A stretch of DNA of 64,000 bases from Rheum nobile (GCA_027886185.1 WOAB01000524.1:10868001-10932000); one strand, 5' to 3'. Positions 23,168 through 36,040 are shown, counted from the stretch's first letter. Numbers and translations are program-made. Notes: generated by a model from the sequence alone, not told the origin.

Positions 23168-23399
23168 TTAATCAACAGTCAACAGAGATTTTTCGGCTTC
23201 CATGACCAAATATGAAAATCTATATAAGTTAGAGTAGGATAACGGATCGCATATCCTTAATTAAAAAAATATGAAATTAACATTTATATTTATATTTAAT
23301 TTGAAAGCTCTTGAAATCGGATATTCTAAAATATCCAATATATATGAAAAAATATGTAAGTCCGAATTTTATCAGTATAATTCATGTATAAAATTTATT

Positions 23400-24330
23400 A
23401 GGCACACTTAAACTTTTTGTGCACCAAGTTGTATCAAATTGTGCACCAAAGTCTGATGAAATGTGCACTAGAATATATTGATTTGTATAGTGTACCATAA
23501 TTATATTGAATTGTGTATTAGTATTTTATTTAAATATAATTGCAGTGCAAAAAAAAACATGAAATGCAGTGCACAAAAACATGAAATATGATGCATAATA
23601 TAACATAATTGTTATGCACAAACACATGTACTTGAGATACACAAGTACACGAAATATGGTGCACAAACACATGAGATGTAATGCACATAACAACATAATG
23701 TGGTGCACTATATAACATAATTGTTATACACAAACACATGGACATGAGATGCACATAGACATGAATTGTGGTGCATAAACACATGAAATGTGGTACACAT
23801 AATAAGTACATAATGTGGTACACAAACAAATGAAAAATATGATGTACATATATAAAAAAATGTGATGCACAAACACATGAAATGTGTTGCACAAACACAT
23901 GAAATGTGTTGCACAATTATTTGTTGCATGGTGCACATTTATTTATGACATGGTGCACATTCATCTCGGTGCATAATTATTTGTAATATGATGCACAATT
24001 TATTTCAGTGCACAATTATATTTAATATGGTGCACAATTATCTCTATGAAAATTTATTTGTAACATGATGCACAATTATTTATAACATGGTGCACAACTG
24101 CACATCCAAAGTGGTGCACACATTATATACGTGTAACTCTAGTGCACTGATCAGTCAAGGATTGGTCAATGCCGATCAATGATGGTCAACGATCGGTCAA
24201 TGCAGGAGACTGGTGGGTCGATATAAAAGATTAATTGTGCACCAATATACTGCACAATTGTGTACCAAAATATTTGTGTACAAGATTACAAAGAATTGTG
24301 TACTATATTTCACAAAGTTGTGCACCACAT
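23400..24330. repeat. Degenerate GTGCAC-rich minisatellite, about 0.9 kb
   Basis: Dozens of imperfect units of about 20-30 bp built on TGGTGCACAAACACATGAAATG and GTGCACAATTATTTGTAACATG. Coding frames across it (Met/Cys/His/Val-rich, minus strand 23526-23938) are repeat artefacts. It abuts a cluster of GGTCAA/GATCAATG words (24150-24200) like those in the TIRs of the next element. Confidence 0.85.
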
Positions 24331-25150
24331 TTTCACCTCGGTTTGCACGGGAACGGAATTTGCGTGGGAAGTGTTGTTGGCACGGGAGACAGATCTCCAA
24401 TATATATGAATAAAAAAAGAGGTTTTCACTGTAATAAAATACGGAGTACCATCATATTTACTGTAATAAAACTTCTTCGGTCCCTCCCGAGATTTGAACA
24501 CTAGTATACATGAACTTTGAAGTATTTAAAAACAAGGAGGAACCACCTACTCTATTTTGGCATATACTATATATATAGAATTTATATAAATAATATAATA
24601 ATAGCATATTTCTGGATATCCAAAGCATATATTACTACGTTTCATGATTTTTTTTTTGTACGATCGTATTCGAATAAGAGTTCATTGAACTCGGATATTT
24701 TAGATCAAATTGACATATCAGTGTATCAGATCGACCATATTAATTAATTATGAACACCCTTAATTTAAATCATATTTTTTTGCGAAATTGAGAATAATGA
24801 GCAAATAGAATACAATAATATCAATTGAGCAGCTTTCAATGTGAGTTTGGAAGTGGGATAGTGCAAGAAGAATATTATAAATCATTTAATTTATTGATGG
24901 TATGGTAGCTAGGGTTATTCTTTTAATGGGGTGGAAATTGAGATGATTGAATCAATATCCCCAGGCAAAATCATGTGGGTTGGCGCTATCACACACAAAA
25001 GTGTGCCCTTTGAGGCCCCCTTTCTCTTTTCTCTTTCCTATTACGGACCGACTATTCAATTAAGTGCTCTCATCTGGTTACAAAGTAAGAATGGTAATTT
25101 TTGAAAAGTTACTTTCCTAGAATTTACTGGTAACTTTAGAAATTTATGGA
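24331..25150. other. Intergenic, AT-rich
   Basis: No gene recognised; short ORFs are low-complexity. Contains a TACGGAGTA word near 24440 and TATA-rich tracts. Confidence 0.4.
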
Positions 25151-25500
25151 TTATATATATATATAGAGTCAGATTCCGGTGAAACGGATGCTTACGGTGA
25201 AACGTGAGGAGGAATGATAGCCAACCATTTTGGGACAATGGAAGGCTATGATGGAACATCCATCATAGCAAACATACACCATCTCACACACAATCACACC
25301 CCATGGTCAACATCTGACCATTGACTGGTCAACGGTCAATGGTCAACGATCAACGTTGACCGGTCAAACTGACTTTTGTCCAATTTTTTTTTTAAAACAA
25401 AAAAATATTTTATCATTTTTTAAAAATATATATTTTTATTCTTATTTTTAGGCTGCTACTATATGCATTACGTTTTTTCACGTTTCGCACTACAAATCAC

Positions 25501-25536
25501 TACGCAGAAACCTGGCGTACGCCAGATTTCTGCGTA
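25501..25536. repeat. 36-bp near-perfect palindrome
   Basis: TACGCAGAAACCTGGCG at the left is mirrored by CGCCAGATTTCTGCGTA at the right with one mismatched pair. It is a subterminal repeat pair of the CACTA-like insert. Confidence 0.9.
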
Positions 25537-25909
25537 GAAGACCAAATTTCTCTACGCAGGTATCTGGCGTACTCCATATACATGCGTAGAGCTAGAATAT
25601 AATTGTTGGAGATAGGGAGTTGGGTTTTTTTTTTTTGAAATTTGCCTCCAACGCAAGGATCTGGCATACGCCAAATCCTGGCGCAGTTTTTTTTTTTTTT
25701 TTTTGGACGCAACCAAGTGAACAATTTTTTTTTTAAATCTGTATTTGACTCTAGTAATAGACGTTATCAAGTAATCAATGTTACATGGAAATAAATTCAT
25801 TTGTATCATGAGATTTCAATATACTTTTATTCATGTATATTTCTCCACCAATTTGTTTGATATTATCTGTTTGTTATTATTATTCTCGAAAATCACATAT
25901 AACTATGGT

Positions 25910-26290
25910 TATATATTATAGTTGGATTGACCAGATGTCTCATCCATATTTGGATTTTCGGTCCGTTAGATAGGACCCACATGTAGGAGATCCTGTCCCT
26001 CCACCGGCTTCCGCTGTCACGGTATGTCATCATTTTCTTATGTTTATTTTGATGTATTTTATTTATGTTTATTTTGATGTATTTTTTTAATACAACGCTC
26101 ACAGCTGGTGGCCGGCGAGATGACGGCTTATCTGGCCCAGTACGACGATACGCCTCCCCGTCTTACAGATCAGATGATCCGTTGGATCGAGTATCTGACG
26201 GGTGACGTGACGCCTTCGGCCCCTCCCATGCATTCCACGTGCGTCCCAGAGATTCCGCGACTCGGTTCACGAGGAGGGATCTCGTAGCGG
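25910..26290 (+). pseudogene. Gene fragment inside the CACTA-like insert, plant-mobile-domain-like
   Basis: Two exon-like pieces flank an AT-rich intron (donor GTATGT at 26022, acceptor CACAG near 26103). The first reads W-I-D-Q-M-S-H-P-Y-L-D-F, like the W-x-x-x-x-S-H-P-x-L motif near the end of plant mobile domain (PMD) proteins, followed by a stop. The second reads AGEMTAYLAQYDDTPPRL and MIRWIEYLTGD. Similarity is short and from memory of the family, so identification is weak. GC content is clearly higher than the surrounding array, suggesting capture. Confidence 0.35.
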
Positions 26291-26599
26291 GCGACAGGCA
26301 GATGAGGACTAGTTACGATATGTATATTACCTAAACTGTTACGTATCACATGAAATATTTTGTTCATGTTTATGGTATTTTGTTGATGTTTATAGTATAT
26401 AAGTATATTCACATGAAATATAAAGCAAAACTTCAATATATAAGTTTATATCACATGAAATATAAAAGAAAAACTATAGTACATAAGCTTATATCACATG
26501 AAACGTCAAAAAATGTCAATTCTAGCTCTACGCAGGTATCTGGCGAAACGTCAAAAAACGTAATGCATATAGTGGGACCGTATTTTTATACACATTTTC

Positions 26600-28180
26600 A
26601 TCATAAAATTGTTTCTAAGAAAATGAACAATTTCCTATTAAATTTGAACAATTGTATATTAAAAGTTGAACAAATTTTTTTGAACAATATACCTTGAACA
26701 ATTGTACGAACAAAGTTGAACAATTGTATCTTAAAGTTGAACAATTTCATTTTTATGGTTAGACGACTGTTTCACTAAGCAATTTTTTCTTTTGGGCAAG
26801 TTTTTTTCTTTCTTTTTTCTTCTTGTTTTTCTACACGTTTTTATCATAAAATTGTAATTAAAAAAGTTGAACAATTCCTTATTAAATTTGAACAATTGTA
26901 TGTTAAAAGTTGAACAATATTTTTTGAACAATATATAAAGTTTAACAATTATACCAAAAAAGTTGAACAATTGTATCTTAAAGTTGAACAATTTCATTTT
27001 TATGGTTAGACGACTGTTTCAGTAAGCAATTTTTTTTAATTTTTTTTGGGCAATTTTTTTTCTTCCTTGTTTTTCTACACATTTTTATCATAAAATTATA
27101 ATTAAAAAAGTTGAACAATTCCTTATTAAATTTGAACAATTGTATGTTAAAAGTTGAACAATGTTTTTTGAACAATATATAAAGTTGAACAATTGTACGA
27201 ACAAAGTTGAACAATTGTATCTTAAAGTTGAACAATTTCATTTTTATGGTTATACTGTTTCACTAAGCAAATTTTAGTTTTTTTTTTTGGGCAAATTTTT
27301 TTCTTCCTTTTTTTCTTGTTTTTCTACACGTTTTTATCATAAAATTATAATTAAAAAAGTTGAACAATTCCCTATTAAATTTGAACAATTGTATGTTAAA
27401 AGTTGAATAATGTTTTCTGAACAATTCATAAAGTTTAACAATTATACCAAAAAAGATGAACAATTGTATCTTAAAGTTGAACAATTTTATTTTTATAATT
27501 ACACATCTGTTTTGACTAAGCAATGGTTGATTTTGTTTTTGTTTTTTTTTGGCCAATTTTTTTTCAAGATAAAACATTTTTAATTTTTTTTTGTCTCCTT
27601 ACATGCTTTCCTCATAAAATTGTTTCTAAAACATTGAAAAAATCTCTGTTAAATTTGAACAATTGTATCATACAAGTTGAACAACTTTTTTAACAATATA
27701 TAAAGTTGAACAACCGAACCAGAAAAGTTGAACAATTTAAATTGCATGAAAATTCAAACTTATAACAAAAGATAGATTGGACAATACTTCAATAAAATTT
27801 TAACAATTGTCAAATAAACTTGAAGTTTTGTTTATAATGTAATATAAACATAATACAACTAAAAAATGTTCAAAACATAAACCCTAAATCCTAAATGTGT
27901 AGGAAAATAAAAATAGAAAAACGGAAAAAACGGCCATGCACAACTAAAAAATTATTTAAAAAATGAATTTGTTCAACATTAAGAGACAATTGTTCAAATT
28001 TATATACATAGCGAACACAGTTGTCGAACTATAAAAATGAAATTGTTCAACTTTAAGATACAATAGTTCAACTTTTCATATACAATTGTTCAACTTTAAT
28101 ATTGTTCGAATTTTAATTGTGCAACTTTAAACATACAATTGTTCAACTTTAAGAACTAATTGTTCAATTCTTTTCATACA
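26600..28180. repeat. Array of TTGAACAATT units with a ~270-bp higher-order repeat
   Basis: Short words AAAGTTGAACAATTGTAT and AACAATATATAAAGTT recur every 20-40 bp. A larger unit (start TTTTATGGTTAGACGACTGTTTC, internal TTTTTCTACACGTTTTTATC) repeats near 26750, 26996 and 27240, giving about 245-bp spacing. After about 27960 the same words appear inverted (ATTGTTCAACTTT), so the whole forms a foldback. Confidence 0.8.
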
Positions 28181-28384
28181 AATTTTATAATGAAAACGTG
28201 TATAAAAAAATAATAGTAATAAATTTTTAAAAAAAAAACAGCCCGTTGACCGGTCAACGCTGACCATTGACCGGGATTGAGTGTGGTAGGGTGTATGGTA
28301 ATATTAAAATGAATGGCCTAGAATGCTCCTCACGTTTCACCCTAAGGGTGCTCCTCACATGAAGCTAATCCTATATATATATAT

Positions 28385-30305
28385 ATATATATTAATGGTC
28401 TAGTGAAACAGCCTCTTATAGTGAAACGTGTGAATAAATGAGAAGCCTTAGATTAATTGAAGATGAATGGATGAGATTTAATTTTAAGAGGCACAAATTT
28501 AGAGGGTGGAATCACACACATCTGATATATTCCATTTGCGTTATTTTTGGGATCTCTTTTTACTACTTTTCTAAATCCACGCCATTTCAACTTTCATTTT
28601 GATATTCCTCTCGTCTCTCCATCGTGAACTGCCGATTGAATCTTCCGTTCTCTCTCTCTCGCACTGCACTCATCTCCCTCTCCGACTCCACCGTTTCCTC
28701 CCTCGCGTCTCTCTCCTGCTTCGTTTGGCCATCGTCTCTTCTCTCGCCGTCGTGGTCTCCATCGTCGACTGAGCCACTGTGATTTTTTGCCGTCGTGGTC
28801 TCCATAGTCTCTTCGCTCGCCCAACTCTCCGTCGTCGACTGTCGAACGCCGCCGTCAACGCCTTCTTCCGTTTGTCTCTAAAGGTAATCCTAAAATCGCT
28901 GTCCCACTGAGATTCCTTGTCCACAACCTTCAAATTTCTCCATCGTCTTCAATTTCGGTTCAAAATTTCAAATGTGTTCTTCGATTTGGAGTTCTAATTT
29001 AGGGTTTTCATTCGATTTTGCATGTGTAATTTTTTTTCTCATGGATTATTGGCGTCCTCCATTACTGCCGGCTGATTTGGAGTTCTAATTTAGGGGTTTC
29101 ATTCGATCTTACTCTAATTTTTTGAATCATATTTTTTTGAACCCTATACCTTTTTGGTTTCTCAATCTTTTCAATTCTTCAATGGATAGGATGCAGGCTT
29201 GCCGGAGGAATCCGGTGTGGCAGGCGAGGAGCGCGGCGGCGACGTGGAGAGGGGTGGTGTGGACATGGAAATGTCAGTCGACGACGGACTGCTTGAGAAC
29301 TCCCGCGGCAGCGACGTTGGGCGTTATGATATTCATGTTAATAGTATTGTTATTCAGATATACTTGTATGATATGCAATCTGTAATTATAGATTATTTTA
29401 TTGGCCATGAATGTGATATTCATTTGTGTGGATGAGATATGCATTTTCCATATAGTGATATGCAAAATATACTTGTATGATATGCAATTTATAATTATGG
29501 ATTATTTCTTTGGCCGTGAATATGATATTCATTTGTGTGGATGGGATATGCATTTCCATACATTGATATGTAGAATATATGTAGTGTATATATTGGTTTT
29601 CCCCCTATTTCATCATTATCGTCTTCTTAATTATTACGACTGAACATTAGTATGTATTCATAGTTTATGAATATCAGTATGTATACGACTGAACATGATA
29701 ACGAATATCAGATATTCAGAAATACTTGAACGATATTCAAATAATGTGTTTTGATATGCATAGATATGCACAATTTTTTTTTCAATTCAGTGGATGCATT
29801 ATATACATAGTGAATAAGTACTCACAATACTTGAATATCAATTATAGGACAGTGAATATTAGCATGAATACGATGGAACATGAACAAAATTAACAGATAT
29901 GCAAAGAACATTTAACGATATTCACAATTTTTGTGTTGATATGCATAATGTTAATTTTCAACTAGTTAAATATATTGATATGTATGAACTTCCACTGAAT
30001 ATGCGTATTAACTAAAAACACAGTGAATAACACGGATCTCGGTGGAGGCTTGAGGAATAATGCTGATGGGGATTTGCAGTATCTTTCTCTCTCCAAATCT
30101 ACATTTAACTTCCTATTTTGGAGGTGGTTAATTAATAAAATTCAAAAAGCTATTTGTGATATTTATTCCATGATTCACACCCCTACTACACCCTATTTTC
30201 TCTCTCCTAATCTAGCCATTTATCATCCTCAATCCAACGCTCCAAAATTATCCACTCATTTTATCGTAAGAGTCGTTTTACTAGAGCGTCCCTCTCTATA
30301 TATAT
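28385..30305. mobile_element. Second MULE-like TIR element with captured promoter/exon
   Basis: The left end (28394 on: AATGGTCTAGTGAAACAGCC, CTCTTATAGTGAAACG, AATAAATGAGAAGCCTTAGATTAA) corresponds to the inverted right end (TAGTAAAACGACTCTTACG and related, to about 30303), with TIRs of roughly 100-150 bp, now diverged. Inside, 28600-28885 is CT-rich like a plant 5' UTR and ends at AAAGGTAATCC, a plausible donor. A GC-rich exon-like piece with EESGVAGEERGGDVERGG in frame lies at 29200-29315. The donor gene is not recognised. The rest is AT-rich repeats. Confidence 0.5.
29362..29579. repeat. 109-bp tandem duplication
   Basis: Two adjacent copies beginning ACTTGTATGATATGCAAT (29362 and 29471) and containing GATATTCATTTGTGTGGATG. 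About 90% identical by eye. Related GATATGCA/GATATTCA words continue, more diverged, to about 30000. Confidence 0.85.
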
Positions 30306-30480
30306 GAGAAATAGCAACCCATACCCCCTTTCACTAACCCATTTGCATTTATCACCCTCAATCCAACGCTCCAAAATTGTCCACTCATTTTACCGTAAGA
30401 GTCGTTTTACTAGAGCGTCCCTCTCTATATATATGAGAAATAGCAACCCATACCCCCTTTCACTAACCCATTTGCATTTC
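30222..30480. repeat. 129-bp tandem duplication at a MULE-like terminus
   Basis: Two nearly identical copies, each with CCTCAATCCAACGCTCCAAAA and TTTTACTAGAGCGTCC, the TATATATAT run and CAACCCATACCCCCTTTCAC. The duplicated unit contains the right end of the preceding TIR element. Confidence 0.9.
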
Positions 30481-31775
30481 TAACCTACCCTATTTGTTTT
30501 TTATAAATATATCCCATCCAATTTTTTTCCTTTTGTTTTTGCAAAAATACCCCCCCAAATAAAAAGGTATATTGAAATTAGAGTTTTCTTTTTCTTTTGG
30601 AAAATAAAATATGACATGGCAATGATTTTTTTTTTAAAAAGAGAAATTTAATTCTGGCCAATTTTGAAATTGAAAATGAAACTTGCTACAGAAAACTGAA
30701 ATGGTTTTACAATTTTCACTTCATCGTTTCCATCCTCTTGTAAACGAGAGGTTTCTGAAGAACCTTAAATCAACCCAGATTGCAGGTTTCACCTGAAGAA
30801 CCCAAAATCAAACCCGAAAGGTTTCTCCTGAAGGTCCATCGTCTCCATCGTAAACTCGAAAGGTTTCTCATGCTGTAAACTCCATAATCTCTTGAAGGTC
30901 CATCGTTAGCGCAAGCCGCGATTCCGATTCTTCCTCCTCCGACGGCGCCAAATTGCAGGTGGTCCACCGACGATGCCATTCAACGTCGTTGGCTCGCGCT
31001 TCTGATTCCTCTTCCTCTCATGTCTATCTCGTTATAGCCTTCGAGGTATGTCCTTCGTTTTAGGGTTGCAGCCATTCAACGTCATTTTAGGATTGCTGCA
31101 TTGTTGTTCATTGGGTTTTAGGGTTTAGTCAATGTTGTTCATTTTTATGGATTGATATACTTGTCATGAATTCTGTCCCCCAAATTTTGTCTCTTTTGAC
31201 CTGAAATGAACTGAATTTAAACGCAGTGATTTATATAAATCTGTGAAAACTGGGTAAAAAAAGACCCTTGTGGTAGAAATGGGGATGGTAACTTAAATTG
31301 ATTTATATAAACATGTGGAAACCTTGTATGTAGACTGACTGCACTATTTATTAAGTTTTATTGTTGCAATAAACAATGAAAATGTCAGATAAGTTTTGAT
31401 TTTTGTCACAATTGCACGAATTACCATTGGTTGAAAACTTCATGTCAGTGTTGTTCATATTTTTGTCACATGATAAAGTTATATTATTGAAATGAACAAT
31501 TACAATGTCAGCTTGTGAAACATTATTGTGTGTTAAAAGTTAATGTTTTTATTTGTCTCACTTTATAACTCTCTTCCTCTCGCAACTTCCTTCTCTTCTC
31601 CTCTGATCTCTACATCTCAGTATGTTTGTTTCAAATTTTAAGCATTTGTTATGAAAATGAGAACCATTTTGTGCATAGAAAAAACTGAAATGTTGATATT
31701 ATTTGTTGTTTGTCTATGTCCACCAGACCAACTGAAGTGTTGTAGTCGAGTAAAGAATACACAGAGGAATTTGAA
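30481..31775. other. Leader and promoter region of the DUF1985/Ulp1 pseudogene
   Basis: No domain-bearing ORF. 30700-31040 is a mixed-composition stretch with repeated GAAAGGTTTCTC/GAAGGTCCATCG words and ends at TTCGAGGTATGTCC, a plausible 5' UTR exon with splice donor. The remainder resembles an AT-rich intron up to the ATG at 31776. Confidence 0.4.
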
Positions 31776-32707
31776 ATGGCTAGAAAGGTAAAATTTGGTT
31801 TAGCTCATTCTGATTAGTTTTTCATATTTCACATCCTATCATGTAGTTTTTAAGTATATGTTCTTTTTGTATTTATATTGACCTCATACAATTTGTATTA
31901 TTTAGGGTCAATTATTGAGATTTGAAGGGAAAAAATTTTCAAGGCAGAGTCAACCAAAACAGTCAACGTGAAATGCTGAAAAATATTGAGAAATGCCTTT
32001 CCCATGTGGACTGGCAGAGGATAATAGATGGTCCATTTGTACCTACTGTGAAGATGGTTCGTCAACAAACCTTTTCATGCCAGCTTGTGCATTACGTTTT
32101 ATTCCGTCAAGTAGAAACATGCAAGTTGTAGGAGACGTGGTATGACCTGCAAGGACATCTGTTGCATTTTTCAATGAAGGAGTTCACACTTGTGACGGGG
32201 TTAAGCTGTGGTAAAATTAATGATAATGATCTGAAGCCGGATAAGAATGCCGTGAAAGAGGTATTTGATGTACAAAATCTGACCTTGGCTGAGCTGAAGA
32301 TCCTATTTATGCGTACATGAGATGACATCCCTTTGAAATATAAGATGACATTATTTATTATATTATAGAGAGTCATTATTGGGATTGAGAAAAAGGTTCG
32401 CATAAGCACGGGTCATGTCAAATTATTGACTGATATCGATCGATTCACAAAATTCCCGTGGGCAGGGTTTGCTACATTGAAACTCACCATGGTTTGAGTT
32501 CAACGATGAAGAATAGATTGGAGATGGTACAAACAAGCAGAGACTCAAGTGCAAGGTTGGGTTACAAACTCAATGGGTTGCCAATGGCCTTTCAAGTAAC
32601 GTATTTTTATGTAATGTTTATAGTTTTGAAGTTGGTATTCTAATTACAATATATTGATGGTTTCTTACAACAAATAAGAATCATACTGACAAGAAAAAAT
32701 ACACTTC

Positions 32708-32712
32708 ATGTA
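32708..32712. other. Target-site duplication (left), ATGTA
   Basis: Matches ATGTA at 40694-40698 exactly, flanking the LTR retrotransposon. Confidence 0.9.
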
Positions 32713-34097
32713 TGTAACACCCCAGGCCAGAGGTGCTACAGTGCCATAGTCCCGAAGGACTATAAGGCGGGTGAAATGAAAATTTGCAAAACATATCCCA
32801 TACATAATATATACCAAAAGCAGCACAGCGGAAAAACCTGTAAAACCTGTCCAGAGTTTGAAACCACAATCAAACTTAACATACCGAAAATACAACACTT
32901 TACAAACCAAAAACCAATACAACAAGTTCGACCACTTCAAGGTCCAAAACCAAAACGATACACACAATCAAGTCAAAATCTCAAACCAAAAGTAGAGTTC
33001 TCGACTCCAAAACCGACGGTGATCAGGATCCTCCTTGCTGGCGCTAAATCTGCAAAGCCTGATTGACTGGGGGACCCGATACCCCAGCCAACCACGGCAC
33101 GTAAACCGCAGTTGGTCAGTATCGTGAAAGACTATGGCAAGATTCCTCAAGCCAAAACAGTTCAAAACACATACATATATCACCAATCAACTCACAACAA
33201 TAACAACACGCCACACAATATATAATATCATAACTATACTTAATCATATCAACCAACCAATGCCAACCACACGTCAAAACATATACACCCACTATCACAT
33301 ACCATTCATTACACATCCGTATCCAACTCTTCACTATATTAACCTCAATCAATCCATCCTCAAACTCATCACAAGCATAAACGAATAAAACGATCCAATC
33401 CAACTTCACTGACACGTCCAATCCATCCTTCTCTTTATTACTAATACCTCAATCAACAACTCTATGCACATACACATCTCTTACTACTGACTTACAACCA
33501 AAGCTAACCAATTATACTGAACTCACTACTGCACTAACACAACAAAATCAATTAACCTTCACATCAACAAACACATAAGCATCAACGAGATAATCATCAC
33601 ATATAAACATAACAAAATAACGATCCAGGCCAGCCACCCTTCTGGTGCCGCCGGTTCGTCAACCACGACTGCAACTCATACCTTCAAACTCAACTCGTAT
33701 TGGCCCACACCCTCAAGATGGGAAACCAATCTATACACTCAATCAACGCAACCGACCTTCATAACCCACTAGCTACCAACAACAACCATACCAACAGAAA
33801 TTACCACCTTGACCAGATACAATCAACCACTAAACACATGTAATTTAACAACCACAACCAATGGCCAACAATGGCCCACAACCACAACTAATAACAATCA
33901 ACATCCAACATAACACAATTATCAACATACAACCAAATTACCAACACAACCACTTAGTCAAGTACATAATCAACATTCATCACAAATTCACGTATTCAGG
34001 TACACAACCAATATCATTAACATAACCACTTAATCAAGTACACAATCAACATTCAACACATAACCAACACACACAACCACCAACACCTCCAATCCAA

Positions 34098-34374
34098 CCT
34101 CCGTCTCCACCACCACATCACCGGGTGAGACAATTCACAACATCTCCATCTCCACCCCCACATCACCAAGGTGAGACAATTCACAACATCTCCGTCTCCA
34201 CCCCCACATCACCAATGTGAGACAATTCACAACATCTCCGTCTCCACCCCCACATCACCAAGGTGAGACAATTTACAACATCTCCGTCTCCACCCCCACA
34301 TCACCAAGGTGAGACAATTCACAACATCTCCGTCTCCACCCCCACATCACCAAGGTGAGACAATTCACAACCTC
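34098..34374. repeat. 46-bp tandem repeat, six copies (3' LTR)
   Basis: Unit contains CATCTCCGTCTCCACCCCCA and ACATCACCAAGGTGAGACAA. The first copy is the most diverged. The same array occurs at 38781-39057 in the partner LTR. Confidence 0.95.
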
Positions 34375-34528
34375 CAAAACCCACTATCCATCACCATACC
34401 AACCAATCAAACAACACGACGACAGTCAAAATCACATAACCACACCTCATCACACATTATCACATATCATCACACACACATCATCACACATTATCACATA
34501 TCCTCACACACACATCATCACACAATAT

Positions 34529-34534
<6 letters not shown>

Positions 34535-34570
<36 letters not shown>

Positions 34571-34756
34571 CCCAAGTAACTTTAAAATCAATAATCCAAT
34601 CAAACCACATCAGTCCATCTACAACACGGGACAATTACTAATGTACCCACACATTCACACACACACAATCCAACACACGCATACACACATTCAATCCAAC
34701 ACACACATACGATCCACACACACACACACACATTCAATCCAACACACACATACGAT

Positions 34757-34788
<32 letters not shown>

Positions 34789-34912
34789 TCAATCCAACAC
34801 ACACATACAATCCACACACACACACACATTCAATCCAACACACACATACGATCCACACACACACACACACACATTCAATCCAACACACCCACACGATCCA
34901 ACACAAACACAC
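34535..34912. repeat. (TA)n and (CA)n-rich microsatellite cluster (3' LTR)
   Basis: A TA run of about 16 units (34536-34568) is followed by interrupted CA runs separated by CATTCAATCCAACACACACATACGATC-like words. The partner LTR has a shorter TA run (about 8 units, near 39219-39234) and shorter CA runs. Confidence 0.9.
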
Positions 34913-36027
34913 GTGTCAACAGACACTATCAACAACAATCAATCACATTTAGTCACAATTGACTACCACGTCAACATTTAATCAAATACGATACAAGACA
35001 AATCATATCACACGCACATACCCATATTCAACCAAGCAACGGTAAACCTAATTATGAAATAAACTGGGCATAAAACAATTTATAAAAATATAAAGTTAGC
35101 AAGAATCCTCTTGCCTCAAGTCGAACCACAACGACCTCAGAGATCTCCAGTCAACTCGAACGAACCTGCGAAATCAATCCGAGCAAATCCCTGGCGTTAA
35201 TTAACTCATACAAATCCACAACTAATAAACCCCCAATTCAAACCCTAAATCATTCCTTAAACTTCCAATCTCAGCAACCCACACACAAAATTAACCCAAT
35301 TCCAAATACTCCAAAAATCAAGTTTGCTGCTCAATCCTACAAATTCAACAAACAAATCAATGAATTCAGTCCAAATCCCACACAGCTCGGTCACATATAT
35401 ACATGTTCAGCCACGTTCTGAACTTCACAAAAAAATTGATTGAAGCACCTTACCTTGTCGTCAACCAAGCCACTGCTACCGGATTGGTTCCCTCGTCGCC
35501 GGAACACAGCAGAGCTTCAGCAGCAGCACGCAGCAGCCACGAACAGCAGCAATTTCGCCCAGCAGCTCCGACTTAGAAAATTTCGTTCTCCCTGCTCAGG
35601 AACCCAAATGCAATGATTCCAACTCGAGGAGTTAGATATACGAGTCTATTTTACCTCCTCAAAATTTCAGACCCAAATAATGAGTGAGCAAACAGTTATT
35701 ACCATTCTCCTGAGACGTCGCAGATGGGGCAACAGCACAACAGTGGACAGCAGCCAGCAGCGGACAACCGGGGAGGAGGAGGAGCGGAGTGGTGTCCGAG
35801 TCGGGCTCGTCGGAGGAGAAACGACTTCGGCTGGCACAGGAGAAGGAGCGAACTCACCGGAGAAGGAGAAGGGAGCTCGGCTGAACACAAGGGGAGGGAT
35901 CGTGAGAGAGAGAGAACCGAGAGAGTTAGGGATTTTAATCCCAAAAATTTCCATTTCTCCCCTTTTAAGCAAAACCCATAATTAATTTACCAAAATGCCA
36001 TTACCTTATCTTATTTGGGGTATTTCA

Positions 36028-36040
36028 TTCTCCCCCCCTT
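36028..36040 (-). other. Polypurine tract
   Basis: Minus strand AAGGGGGGGAGAA abuts the 3' LTR start, the expected primer for plus-strand cDNA synthesis. Confidence 0.85.

Larger units (their letters stand above)
25457..26574. mobile_element. CACTA-like non-autonomous insert
   Basis: Ends are inverted repeats of about 30 bp: left TACTATATGCATTACG-TTTTTT-CACGTTTCGC, right (reverse complement) CACTATATGCATTACG-TTTTTT-GACGTTTCGC. Subterminal copies of ACGCAGGTATCTGGCGTA and related words occur in both orientations near 25501-25575, 25655-25685 and 26528-26544, the kind of arrangement seen in CACTA elements. Flanking 3-bp duplications are not visible, so the superfamily call is tentative. Confidence 0.45.
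25160..28375. mobile_element. MULE-like TIR element full of TTGAACAATT repeats
   Basis: The left end (25165 on: AGTCAGATTCCGGTGAAACGG, then GGTGAAACGTGAGGAG) is matched in inverted orientation at the right end (CTCCTCACGTTTCACCCTAAGGG, 28327-28349, then GAAGCTAATCC to about 28370). GACCGGTCAA/TTGACCGGTCAA words also lie inside both ends (near 25350 and 28247). TATATA runs flank it. There is no transposase. The interior holds a CACTA-like insert (25457-26574) and a long repeat array. Long TIRs suggest Mutator-like; the TSD is obscured by TA repeats. Confidence 0.6.
32713..36027 (-). repeat. 3' LTR of the 8-kb retrotransposon
   Basis: 3315 bp, TGTAACACCCCAGG to GGGGTATTTCA. Contains the conserved LTR block (33063-33141), six 46-bp tandem units (34098-34374), TA and CA microsatellites and a CT/GA-rich end (35700-35930). 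ORFs on either strand are repeat-driven (Thr/His, Cys/Val) and not genes. Confidence 0.93.

Noticed and set aside
23526..23938. Cys/His/Val-rich ORFs suggestive of zinc fingers
   Set aside because: They follow the GTGCAC minisatellite period and vary with frame.
34600..34952. Thr/His-rich and Cys/Val-rich ORFs in both LTRs
   Set aside because: They translate CA/TG microsatellites and have no start context or domain.
35667..35985. About 100-codon ORFs repeated at 40333-40651
   Set aside because: Both are the same LTR segment, open on both strands because of GA/CT-rich sequence; no domain.
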